In this document: one piece after another, positions 8,218 to 15,970 of the stretch
Numbering within the stretch: position 1 is the stretch's first letter
Layout: each line of letters opens with the position of its first letter
Origin: Saprospiraceae bacterium
GTDB taxonomy: Bacteria; Bacteroidota; Bacteroidia; Chitinophagales; Saprospiraceae
NCBI GenBank assembly: GCA_029252685.1
Contig: JAQXAY010000125.1
Coordinates: 1 to 34,005, forward strand
Length of the DNA: 34,005 bases
Reading direction: 5' to 3'
Translations under genes and position numbers: made by a program
The notes under the pieces: model-generated
Told to the model about the DNA's origin: nothing
Database searches by the model: none
What the model saw: only the letters and a program-made list of their open reading frames with translations

Positions 8218-9024
8218 TTAAAGTCTATACTCTAAAATCGACTTAAATGTATGATTAAACCTTCTTCTAGCACGTTCATTGGATACGAAACGTTCTGAAT
8301 TGGAAGAGCTTGATGCTGAATAAATAGGTGGAACAATACCAAACTTATTAGCTATAATGTTATAATATTTGCCCTTTGAATATTTTTCACCAGAACTAAG
8401 ATTATATATGCCTGCAAGTGGTTTTTCTAGATCAAGCTTATCCCAAGAATTTAGAATTTTTAAGATAATAGATATGATATCTTCTTGATGCACTAGATTA
8501 ACAGTCTCTTCAACAGGGAAACTTGTTTCTTTTCCTGAAAGGCGGAATATCGGGTGTCTTTTGGGTCCTATAAGCCCAGAACAACGCAATATGCAATTTC
8601 GTTTTTCGAAGCGTTGTTGTATAGCTTCTTCCGCTAGAATCAACTCTTGACCTGATCGCTTATCAGCTTTTAGATTTGACTCCTCGTCCAACACTCCATT
8701 TTGCTGACCATAAACAGATGTACTCGAACAAAAAATAACAAAGGCCCTTGATGGAAGCTCAGAAAGTAAGATCTCGATTTTAGAAGAAAAATCTTCAACA
8801 TTCGATGGAGGGATATTGATAATATAACAATCAGATTTCTTCAACTGCTTCTTCAGTGGCTCTCCTATATTCCATTCTATGGCTTCGACGCCCTTATGCC
8901 TAAGTAGTTTAGATTTATCAGCTTTGGTAGTACTACCATTAACTTCAAAGCCCTCCCGCTTGCATTTCTTTGCTAGCGGCAGACCTAACCATCCTAAACC
9001 TAATATTGTCACTTTCTTACTCAT
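8218..9024 (-). CDS. NAD(P)-dependent SDR-type epimerase/dehydratase (YeeZ-like)
   Basis: This encodes 268 residues from the chosen ATG at 9024. That start places the Rossmann motif KKVTILGLGWLGLPLA at the N-terminus, as in the family. The reading frame stays open upstream to 9126, but that part lies inside the neighbouring lipoprotein gene and looks like shadow. The start overlaps the stop of the upstream gene as ATGAGTAA, a typical coupled junction. Other marks are IINIPPSN after strand 4, FCSSTSVYG with the SDR Ser/Tyr region, and LAEEAIQQ where an SDR Lys would be expected, so the canonical YxxxK Lys is not obvious. It is a cytoplasmic, atypical extended SDR resembling E. coli YeeZ. The substrate is unknown. 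Confidence 0.82.
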   Translation of the reverse strand: MSKKVTILGLGWLGLPLAKKCKREGFEVNGSTTKADKSKLLRHKGVEAIEWNIGEPLKKQLKKSDCYIINIPPSNVEDFSSKIEILLSELPSRAFVIFCSSTSVYGQQNGVLDEESNLKADKRSGQELILAEEAIQQRFEKRNCILRCSGLIGPKRHPIFRLSGKETSFPVEETVNLVHQEDIISIILKILNSWDKLDLEKPLAGIYNLSSGEKYSKGKYYNIIANKFGIVPPIYSASSSSNSERFVSNERARRRFNHTFKSILEYRL

Positions 9025-10525
9025 ACTGATATTCAAAACAACCAATATCCGGATTGGTTGAGTCTCGATCCCTATCAGCGTAATCTTTTTGGATGGAAGA
9101 GATAAATTTAGCGCGTTCTTCAGCAATAGAAAGGCTATCTAATTCGTACAAATTTTCAGAAATATCCGCAAACAAAGTATCTGAAGATGAGGCGTTTATA
9201 CATTCCAAGGTGAAATCATCAAAGAAATTAGGATAGGGTCCATCTACAGGATCAAGAATATCTTCTACTCGGACAATACAATGGTCAAAACGTACATTAA
9301 AATCAAAAAATGATTGGCCTTGGAAGAAATCGGTCATTGAAATCTCGTCTGAACTAGATCCCATTATTATACAATTCTCAAATCTTGCAAAGATTCCATT
9401 GGTCACAAATTCTGAACAAAATGGGTCAAGACAAGATCCATTTGATAGACTAAGTGCTCGACTATCAAACCCAAAACCATAATTTGCAATTGTACAATAC
9501 TTAAAATTATAGTTACCACCATAGTTCAACTGAACAGCACGACCAGCATTTGCATAAAATAAATTATTCTCTGCCACTACCTTACTATGCCTAGTAAATA
9601 TTGCTGGTCCCGAAGTATGATGAATACTTGTATTTTTGATGCTTAATTCCGAGGCAGAATCTGCAAAAACTCCGTAAAGTGAATTTTTAATTTCAGCATA
9701 TTCAATTTCATTATTCTCACTATAAAGTCTAATACCTGCCCATTGGCCTGGTTCTTCTGCAAAAACCTCTTCGAGTCGATCCCCCTGAAACACTACTGGT
9801 TCATCCACTGTTCCTTCCACCTTCAACTGACCATCAGACAGTACAAAAATAGCGCCATCGTTATAAGCAAATATATCACCTTCTGCATCTTCACCTAAGG
9901 CAAGACCGCCATGTAAATATACTTCCGTCCCTGCTGGAATGTTAAGAGAACAGCTATCTATAAAAAGTATCCCGTAGATCACGTAAGGTTTGGGATCGTC
10001 CCAGGTGATTTCTCCAAAATCACAGGACAATAAAGAAAATGTCCCCTTGCTAAATCTAGAAGGAATATAATTCGCATTCTGCCCCCAAGCTTCTAATATA
10101 ACCTGCTGGTCATTACCATTTGTCTCGAACAATAAACGCTCTGTTATTACAAATGGAGATTCTGAAACTGGTGCATCTGGATTAACAGTAACTTCTGTAA
10201 ATATATAAATACTATCATTTGCAGGAACTTCAACATCTTGGGCAATAGCACCTGGAATACCATCTACATTTATACGAAATGAAGAAGATGTACCATTTTC
10301 TAACTGGATTTTGCTAATCTGAATCGCCTGGTCATTCCTATTGTATACCCGGATGTATCGGGTCGCAGAGCCCAATTCAGTAAACACTGTATCAAAACGT
10401 AAAGTATCCAACGAAAACTCTAGTTTCGCAGAATCATCCGTTATGAATCCCTCATCTGATTTACAAGATTCTAGAAGTAGTAGCCCAGCTATTAGACTAA
10501 AAATGAGTATAGATAAATGCCGCAT
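9017..10525 (-). CDS. Lipoprotein with parallel beta-helix repeats
   Basis: This encodes 502 residues. A lipoprotein signal peptide with lipobox LESC puts the lipidated Cys at residue 21, followed by KSDEGF, so the protein is anchored in the envelope. An N-terminal Ig-like region (about 35-150) includes LRFDTVFTELGSATRYIRVYN and a transthyretin-like pattern. The centre (about 190-430) shows short recurring strands typical of right-handed parallel beta-helices, as in carbohydrate-binding or lyase proteins: IFVLSDGQLKVEGTVDEPVVFQG, IRLYSENNEIEYAEIKNS, AENNLFYANAGRAVQLNYG. It ends RDSTNPDIGCFEYQYE, a tail often seen in choice-of-anchor/beta-helix proteins. No catalytic residues are recognisable. 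It is the first gene of a - strand unit with the SDR gene and is preceded by a candidate promoter at 10571-10578. Confidence 0.85.
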   Translation of the reverse strand: MRHLSILIFSLIAGLLLLESCKSDEGFITDDSAKLEFSLDTLRFDTVFTELGSATRYIRVYNRNDQAIQISKIQLENGTSSSFRINVDGIPGAIAQDVEVPANDSIYIFTEVTVNPDAPVSESPFVITERLLFETNGNDQQVILEAWGQNANYIPSRFSKGTFSLLSCDFGEITWDDPKPYVIYGILFIDSCSLNIPAGTEVYLHGGLALGEDAEGDIFAYNDGAIFVLSDGQLKVEGTVDEPVVFQGDRLEEVFAEEPGQWAGIRLYSENNEIEYAEIKNSLYGVFADSASELSIKNTSIHHTSGPAIFTRHSKVVAENNLFYANAGRAVQLNYGGNYNFKYCTIANYGFGFDSRALSLSNGSCLDPFCSEFVTNGIFARFENCIIMGSSSDEISMTDFFQGQSFFDFNVRFDHCIVRVEDILDPVDGPYPNFFDDFTLECINASSSDTLFADISENLYELDSLSIAEERAKFISSIQKDYADRDRDSTNPDIGCFEYQYE

Positions 10526-10570
10526 TTGGTAAACTTATAGGTTTTAATCTAATTCTTTAATGACCAAACG

Positions 10571-10578
10571 CAAATTTA
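10571..10578 (-). promoter_or_regulatory. Candidate -7 element for the beta-helix lipoprotein operon
   Basis: Read on the - strand this is TAAATTTG, an exact TAnnTTTG. It lies 46 nt before the lipoprotein ATG in the 79-nt divergent gap. No TTTG was found at the usual -33 distance, so support rests on the single element. Confidence 0.35.
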
Positions 10579-10604
10579 TGGTTTAATTTTACTTTTTTTA
10601 ACGC

Positions 10605-11300
10605 ATGAATGATAAAGCCATCATAGATGTCATAATTCCTGCATTCAATGAAGCCGATTCAATTGCCAAAGTAATTGGGGATATCCCCAAAGAAATCGTG
10701 AGAGAAATCATTGTATGTGACAATAATAGCACCGATAATACGGGTCAAGTTGCTACTAATGCAGGAGCAAAGGTCCTACTTGCAACAAAAAAAGGATATG
10801 GTTCCGCTTGTCTAAAAGGATTGGATTATTTAGCACAACAAAGCACCCCTCCTGATATTGTTGTTTTTATAGATGGAGATTATTCTGACTATCCCGAACA
10901 ACTTCCCTTATTAATTGAACCTATACAATCTGAACAAGTAGATCTTGTTATTGGATCACGAGCCTTAGGCAAGCTCGAAAAAGGTTCGATGACGCCACAA
11001 CAAGTATTTGGCAATTGGCTAGCAACAAGTTTAATAAAACGAATCTACGGATATCACTTTACAGACCTTGGTCCGTTCAGAGCAGTCCGATATAAAAGCT
11101 TGCTTAAGATCAATATGCAGGACCCCGACTTTGGCTGGACCGTTGAAATGCAGGTAAAAGCAGCCAAACTCGGCATGAATTGTAAGGAAATAGCCGTAAA
11201 TTATCGTCAAAGAATCGGAGTATCTAAAATATCCGGCACTATTAAGGGAACAATACTCGCTGGCCACAAAATACTATGGACAATATTCAAATTAATCTAG
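10605..11300 (+). CDS. Family 2 glycosyltransferase, dolichol/polyprenyl-phosphate mannose synthase-like
   Basis: This encodes 231 residues, GT-A fold, cytoplasmic face, with no membrane helix in the first 200 residues. The motifs IIPAFNEADSI (about 10-20), VCDNNSTDNTG (about 37-47) and IDGDYSDYPEQL (about 88-99, nucleotide/metal-binding DxD type) place it in the DPM1-like branch of GT2. That branch moves a hexose from a nucleotide sugar to a polyprenyl phosphate. The segment FTDLGPFRAVRY, then WTVEMQVKAAKLG and the basic YRQRIGVSKISG, are also typical. It opens a three-gene operon. The GT-C enzyme encoded by the third gene would be expected to use a polyprenyl-phosphate sugar, so this enzyme is the likely donor maker (inference). 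Sugar identity cannot be read. Confidence 0.87.
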   Translation: MNDKAIIDVIIPAFNEADSIAKVIGDIPKEIVREIIVCDNNSTDNTGQVATNAGAKVLLATKKGYGSACLKGLDYLAQQSTPPDIVVFIDGDYSDYPEQLPLLIEPIQSEQVDLVIGSRALGKLEKGSMTPQQVFGNWLATSLIKRIYGYHFTDLGPFRAVRYKSLLKINMQDPDFGWTVEMQVKAAKLGMNCKEIAVNYRQRIGVSKISGTIKGTILAGHKILWTIFKLI

Positions 11301-11316
11301 AAACCCTCAAAGAGAT

Positions 11317-12804
11317 ATGAATCTTCTGTATTACATCATACTGATTATCTACACCCTAGCGCTTAGCTATATCACGATCTATTGCCTCATGCAATTCACC
11401 TTGCTATTTCATTACCTGAAACACCATAAACAACAGGAATCAAAAGACACAGAAGAAACCCCTCCTCTAGAATGGCCATTCGTAACCATACAACTGCCTA
11501 TATTCAATGAACGTTTTGTAGTAGAGCGCCTCATTGATAATATCTGCAAAATGGACTATCCCAAAGATCGTTTTGAAATACACATCCTAGATGATTCAAC
11601 AGATGACACCCTTGAAGTTTGTGCTCAAAAGGTAGAGGAATATAAAAAATTGGGCTTCAATATTGAACAAATAAAACGAGTAGAACGCACTGGATTCAAA
11701 GCGGGGGCATTGCAATATGATATGGACCTTGCGAAGGGAGAATTCCTAGCTATTTTTGATGCAGATTTCCTTCCGAATTCAGACTTTCTAAGAAAGACTA
11801 TCCCACATTTCAAGAATGAAAAAGTTGGTGTGGTTCAAACACGCTGGGAGCATATCAATGAGGACTATTCATTGATTACAAAACTTCAAGCATTACAATT
11901 AAATGTACACTTTTCCGTCGAGCAGCGCGGAAGAAAAGCGGGAAATTACCTCTTACAATTTAATGGAACTGGGGGTATTTGGAGAAGATCCGCAATCGAA
12001 GATGCTGGTGGCTGGCAAGCAGATACGCTTACCGAAGACCTTGACTTAAGTATTAGAACACAACTCAAAGGATATGAGATTGTCTATCTAGAAGAGGTGG
12101 GATCTCCTGCGGAATTACCTGCAGAGATGAATGGACTCAAGTCTCAACAATTTCGTTGGATGAAAGGAGGTGCAGAAACAGCAAAGAAGATGCTTCCAAG
12201 TATTTGGAGATCAAATCTAAAACTTAGTCAAAAAATTCATGCTAGTTCACACTTACTGGGCTCCTCCATATTTGTTGTCATCTTGATAGCAGCATTGAGT
12301 TCTATTCCATTACTTTTCATACTTCCCGAACTTAAACATATACCATTAGGTGTATATACCTATTTCATGCTGGGTTGGCTTTCAATTATATCTATCTATT
12401 ATATAGCTAATGTTAGAGCCTTTTTCAATACGGATAGCTACTCAAAAAAAATCATAAAATTTGCTGTCTTATTCCCATTATTCCTCGGTCTTTCGATGGG
12501 TTTATCCCTACACAACAGCATTGCTGTCATACAAGGATTTAAAGGTAAAAAGTCACCATTCATTCGCACCCCAAAGTTCAATCTTAAAACAGTAAAAGAT
12601 AAGATCAATTCAAATACCTATCTCGCTAAGCAAATTCCTACCTCTACAATCATTGAGGGATTACTTGCATTGCTATTTGCTTGTTCATTGGCTTATGGCC
12701 TTTATACTGGGCAAAGGACTTTCCTTGTCTTTCATTTTCTATTGACAATCGGGTTCGGAAGTATTTGCTTCTACAGCATTAAACATTTACAGTTAAGAAA
12801 GTGA
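11317..12804 (+). CDS. Processive-type membrane glycosyltransferase family 2 (CesA/CslA-like)
   Basis: This encodes 495 residues. One N-terminal membrane helix (about 3-28) is followed by a cytoplasmic GT2 domain (about 50-290) and then a C-terminal set of about four helices (around 310-490). The D,D,D,Q(Q/R)xRW signature is complete: ILDDSTDDT, DADFLP, TEDLDLS and QQFRWMKG. In this branch (cellulose-synthase-like, related to plant CslA mannan/glucan synthases) these residues bind the nucleotide sugar and elongate a beta-linked chain. No PilZ domain is present. It starts 16 nt after the DPM-like gene and its TGA overlaps the next ATG by one base, so all three are probably made together. The product is likely a surface or matrix glycan, with chemistry unknown. 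Confidence 0.88.
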   Translation: MNLLYYIILIIYTLALSYITIYCLMQFTLLFHYLKHHKQQESKDTEETPPLEWPFVTIQLPIFNERFVVERLIDNICKMDYPKDRFEIHILDDSTDDTLEVCAQKVEEYKKLGFNIEQIKRVERTGFKAGALQYDMDLAKGEFLAIFDADFLPNSDFLRKTIPHFKNEKVGVVQTRWEHINEDYSLITKLQALQLNVHFSVEQRGRKAGNYLLQFNGTGGIWRRSAIEDAGGWQADTLTEDLDLSIRTQLKGYEIVYLEEVGSPAELPAEMNGLKSQQFRWMKGGAETAKKMLPSIWRSNLKLSQKIHASSHLLGSSIFVVILIAALSSIPLLFILPELKHIPLGVYTYFMLGWLSIISIYYIANVRAFFNTDSYSKKIIKFAVLFPLFLGLSMGLSLHNSIAVIQGFKGKKSPFIRTPKFNLKTVKDKINSNTYLAKQIPTSTIIEGLLALLFACSLAYGLYTGQRTFLVFHFLLTIGFGSICFYSIKHLQLRK

Positions 12805-14144
12805 TGATGGAAGGACTATTGCAAAGGATTCAGTCCAATAGAACATATAACACTAGCTTACTATTGGTGTTTATTGGCTCGATCCTTCTGATCAATTACA
12901 AGCTCGAACAGTCCGATTTCCTGTATCTAATGCTAGCATTTAGTGTAGCCAATTTGATATACTTTTTTGCCCTAAAAAGTGCTGACTGGAAGCTTTGGCT
13001 TTACGCCAGTATTGGCCTTCGCTTCTTGTTGATATTTGCCTTCCCTAATTTATCAGACGACATCTATCGTTTTATATGGGATGGCCATCTACTAAACCTA
13101 GGTTTTGATCCCTTTGAATATGTCCCAAGGTACTATTTCGATAAGCAAATAGAACCCACTATCCTTCAGGAGTCCTTGTATTTTAAACTAAATTCTAAAG
13201 ACTATTTCAGCGTATACCCACCCTTTGCTCAGCTGATTTTCTTCATCAGTACTAAAATTGCTGGAAGCAATATTTTCTTGGCGAGTATAATAATGAAAGC
13301 CTTTATTTTCGCAGCCGAAATAGGAAGTATATCTCTGATTATCAAACTACTCAAGCAATGGAAACTCCGTCCAGAAAAGATACTTTTATACAGTCTAAAT
13401 CCATTGATCCTCATAGAACTGAGCGGCAATATTCATTTTGAAGCCTTTATGATTTTTTTCTTTCTAGCTGCTTTGCACTATTTGACTAAAGGCAAATACT
13501 TTCAGGCAGCCTGCTTCATGTCCTTCTCCATTGCCTCAAAATTGATCACTTTAATTCCTCAAGTATTTATCATCAAAAGGATGGATACTAAAAATCTGTT
13601 CTACTATGGCTTCAGTGTTTTAACGGTATTATTTCTTTGCTTCTTACCACTTTATAGCAGTGAATTCGCAACTAATTTTAGTTCGAGCTTAGACCTTTAT
13701 TTTAGAAATTTTGAATTCAATGCAAGTATCTATTTCGTAGTCAATGGACTAGTAGAAATGATCTTAGGATATGGTTTGATTTCAATTGTTGGACCCAGCC
13801 TAAGCATATTGACGGTATTGCTTATTATAATACTAGCCATACGAGACAAAGAATCAAACTATAAAAGCTTTACAAGACTTAGTTTTTGGGCGATGTGCAT
13901 ATACCTTATGTTAAGTACAACGGTCCATCCCTGGTACCTTGCATTACCTATAGCACTAGCAGTATTCACAAATTATAGATTCATATACCTTTGGTCATTC
14001 CTGGCTTTTTTGAGTTACAGCAAATACAGTGTATTTGAAGATTACTATTACATCTTGGTAATAGTTGAGTATATCTCGGTATACAGTATACTACTTTGGG
14101 AGTGTAGAAATCTACTTATAGCCCGCAGCTTGAAGGTTAAATAA
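12804..14144 (+). CDS. Polytopic GT-C type glycosyltransferase (polyprenyl-phosphate-sugar dependent)
   Basis: This encodes 446 residues from the ATG at 12804, which overlaps the previous TGA as TGATG. A GTG at 12801 in the same frame is the alternative. Roughly 11 hydrophobic helices span most of the length. The first large loop carries LSDDIYRFIWDGHLL, an acidic pair typical of GT-C enzymes of the DUF2029/GT87 and MptA/B type, which take mannose or another sugar from a lipid-phosphate donor. FDPFEYVPRY and later YSVYPPFAQLIFF are further loop features of these proteins. HPWYLALP near the C-terminal end is a common GT-C motif. Its 3' end overlaps the convergent ABC gene by 33 nt. Assignment to GT-C is firm in topology, but the acceptor is unknown. 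Confidence 0.82.
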   Translation: MMEGLLQRIQSNRTYNTSLLLVFIGSILLINYKLEQSDFLYLMLAFSVANLIYFFALKSADWKLWLYASIGLRFLLIFAFPNLSDDIYRFIWDGHLLNLGFDPFEYVPRYYFDKQIEPTILQESLYFKLNSKDYFSVYPPFAQLIFFISTKIAGSNIFLASIIMKAFIFAAEIGSISLIIKLLKQWKLRPEKILLYSLNPLILIELSGNIHFEAFMIFFFLAALHYLTKGKYFQAACFMSFSIASKLITLIPQVFIIKRMDTKNLFYYGFSVLTVLFLCFLPLYSSEFATNFSSSLDLYFRNFEFNASIYFVVNGLVEMILGYGLISIVGPSLSILTVLLIIILAIRDKESNYKSFTRLSFWAMCIYLMLSTTVHPWYLALPIALAVFTNYRFIYLWSFLAFLSYSKYSVFEDYYYILVIVEYISVYSILLWECRNLLIARSLKVK

Positions 14145-15944
14145 TTCCGCATATTTCCCGCCTTTTTTGATCAGGCTATCATGCGATCCATATTCCAACT
14201 TCTGTCCATGCTCTAGAAAGAGGATTTTATCTGCCATACGAACGGTAGAAAACCTATGAGATATAAGTACTGCTATTTTGTCCTCAATCAGCTCAGCAAA
14301 ACGAAGAAATACCTGATGCTCTGCTCGCGCATCCAAAGCAGAGGTTGGCTCGTCCAAAATGAGGATCTGTGAATCTCTCATGTAGGCTCTTGCAATGGCT
14401 ATCTTTTGCCACTGTCCTCCTGACAATTCAACACCACTTTTGAATCGTTTACCTAGGATTTGATCATATCCAGGTTCAAAACTTTCCACAACCTCTTTGG
14501 CTAAACTTTTATAAGCGGCAGACTCGATCTTATCTTGATTATTTAGTTCTCCAATATTTCCTACAGCAATATTCTCTCGTACAGACATCTGGAGCTTTTG
14601 ATAATCTTGAAAGATAATACCCACAGCGTTCCTAAGGTCACTTAACTTATAATCTTTGATATCCACACCATCTATAAGAATACGGCCCTCTGTGGGATCA
14701 TAAAGTCTTGAAAGAAGTTTTACGATAGTAGTCTTACCTGCACCATTTTCTCCGACCAAGGCAATTTTTTCACCTGGGTTGATTATAAAAGAAAGGTTTC
14801 GAATCGCATATTGCTCAACACCATCATACTTGAAACTGACATTCTCGAATTCAATCCCTTTCGTGATATTACTAGGCAATACTTTTGCGGTAGCATGGTC
14901 ACTAATATTTGGCTTGATTGCAAAAAAATCAAAAAGATCCTGCAGGTACAATGCGCTATCTGCAATTCTAGTTATACGTACCGTAAAAGCTTGAAGCATA
15001 CTCCGCATTCTACTAAATGAACCTGCAAGGAAGGTAAGGGTACCAACCGTGATTAATAAATTAAGTGTTTGGATTAGAATAAATACATATGCCCCATAAT
15101 AGGCAAGCGTTCCAATAAGGGATAAACTAGCGCCTACCCAAGCTCTTTTGATCGCAATCTTTTTATTCTCTATAAAATATCTATCGGCAAGTTTTTTAAA
15201 TCGCTCAGAAATAAAATCCTGAAGGTTAAAGACCTTGATTTCTTTCGCGGACTCATAACTAACCCCAAGGTATCTAAAGTAATCTAACTCTCTGCGCTCG
15301 GGTGTCCATGACCGAGTCAGGCTAAACTGTTTTGCATTGAAAAAAGCTTCTCCTAAGAAGTTTGGGATCACCGCCAGAGCAAGGATTAGAATCAACCATG
15401 GATTAAAAAATAGAATTCCCGCTCCCAAGAATAGAAGGGTTATCAAATCCTGTAACTGTTCTAATACCATAGACATCAGAACAGACCTATTGACCGTTTG
15501 CCTACGAGCTCTTTCCATTTTATCATAAAATTCGGAATCTTCAAATTGATACAAATCTAAAGTTGCAGCATGCTGAATCATTTCAACGGAGGTCTTATTT
15601 GAAAATAGATCTCCCAACAATGCATCTATCAAACTAATCTGTCGATTTAGAATTTCAGAAATAATTGCAAGACCCAATTCAATCCCCAGATAGGTCCAAA
15701 GTAGACTAGTATCTAAACTTGGGCTATCCGAAATGAGGTCGAGGACTGTATCTATAATTTCCTTACCTACATATAGCATACTCAAAGGTAAAGTTGCCTT
15801 TATTACCCTAAGTACTATATTCAGCGTTGCATAACGCTTGCTCGTCGCCCAAATCATCTTAAAGAAGGGGATCAAGTTTTTATAAGAAGAAAATTGATTT
15901 TTGAATCTCTTTTTTAGACCTTTTTCAATCATATTTGTTGTCAT
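14112..15944 (-). CDS. ABC exporter half-transporter (fused permease-ATPase)
   Basis: This encodes 610 residues. A six-helix type I exporter membrane domain (about 20-320) is fused to a nucleotide-binding domain (about 350-600). The NBD has Walker A GENGAGKTT near 396, Q-loop GIIFQDYQK, signature ELSGGQWQK, Walker B ILILDEP and H-loop ISHRFST. The signature with GQWQKIA is frequent in peptide/bacteriocin- and lipid-type exporters. No peptidase domain is present and the substrate is unknown. It would work as a homodimer in the inner membrane. The start could also be the Met at residue 5. Its stop (TAG, 14112-14114) lies inside the opposing glycosyltransferase gene, and only 26 nt separate its start from the divergent helicase gene. 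Confidence 0.9.
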   Translation of the reverse strand: MTTNMIEKGLKKRFKNQFSSYKNLIPFFKMIWATSKRYATLNIVLRVIKATLPLSMLYVGKEIIDTVLDLISDSPSLDTSLLWTYLGIELGLAIISEILNRQISLIDALLGDLFSNKTSVEMIQHAATLDLYQFEDSEFYDKMERARRQTVNRSVLMSMVLEQLQDLITLLFLGAGILFFNPWLILILALAVIPNFLGEAFFNAKQFSLTRSWTPERRELDYFRYLGVSYESAKEIKVFNLQDFISERFKKLADRYFIENKKIAIKRAWVGASLSLIGTLAYYGAYVFILIQTLNLLITVGTLTFLAGSFSRMRSMLQAFTVRITRIADSALYLQDLFDFFAIKPNISDHATAKVLPSNITKGIEFENVSFKYDGVEQYAIRNLSFIINPGEKIALVGENGAGKTTIVKLLSRLYDPTEGRILIDGVDIKDYKLSDLRNAVGIIFQDYQKLQMSVRENIAVGNIGELNNQDKIESAAYKSLAKEVVESFEPGYDQILGKRFKSGVELSGGQWQKIAIARAYMRDSQILILDEPTSALDARAEHQVFLRFAELIEDKIAVLISHRFSTVRMADKILFLEHGQKLEYGSHDSLIKKGGKYAELFNLQAAGYK

Positions 15945-15970
15945 TAAGATGGATACCTAAAAACAAGGTA

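Noticed and set aside
9025-9126. Longer N-terminus of the SDR enzyme
   Set aside because: It would add 34 residues without homology ahead of the Rossmann motif and lies within the upstream lipoprotein coding region. The ATGAGTAA junction is the natural start.
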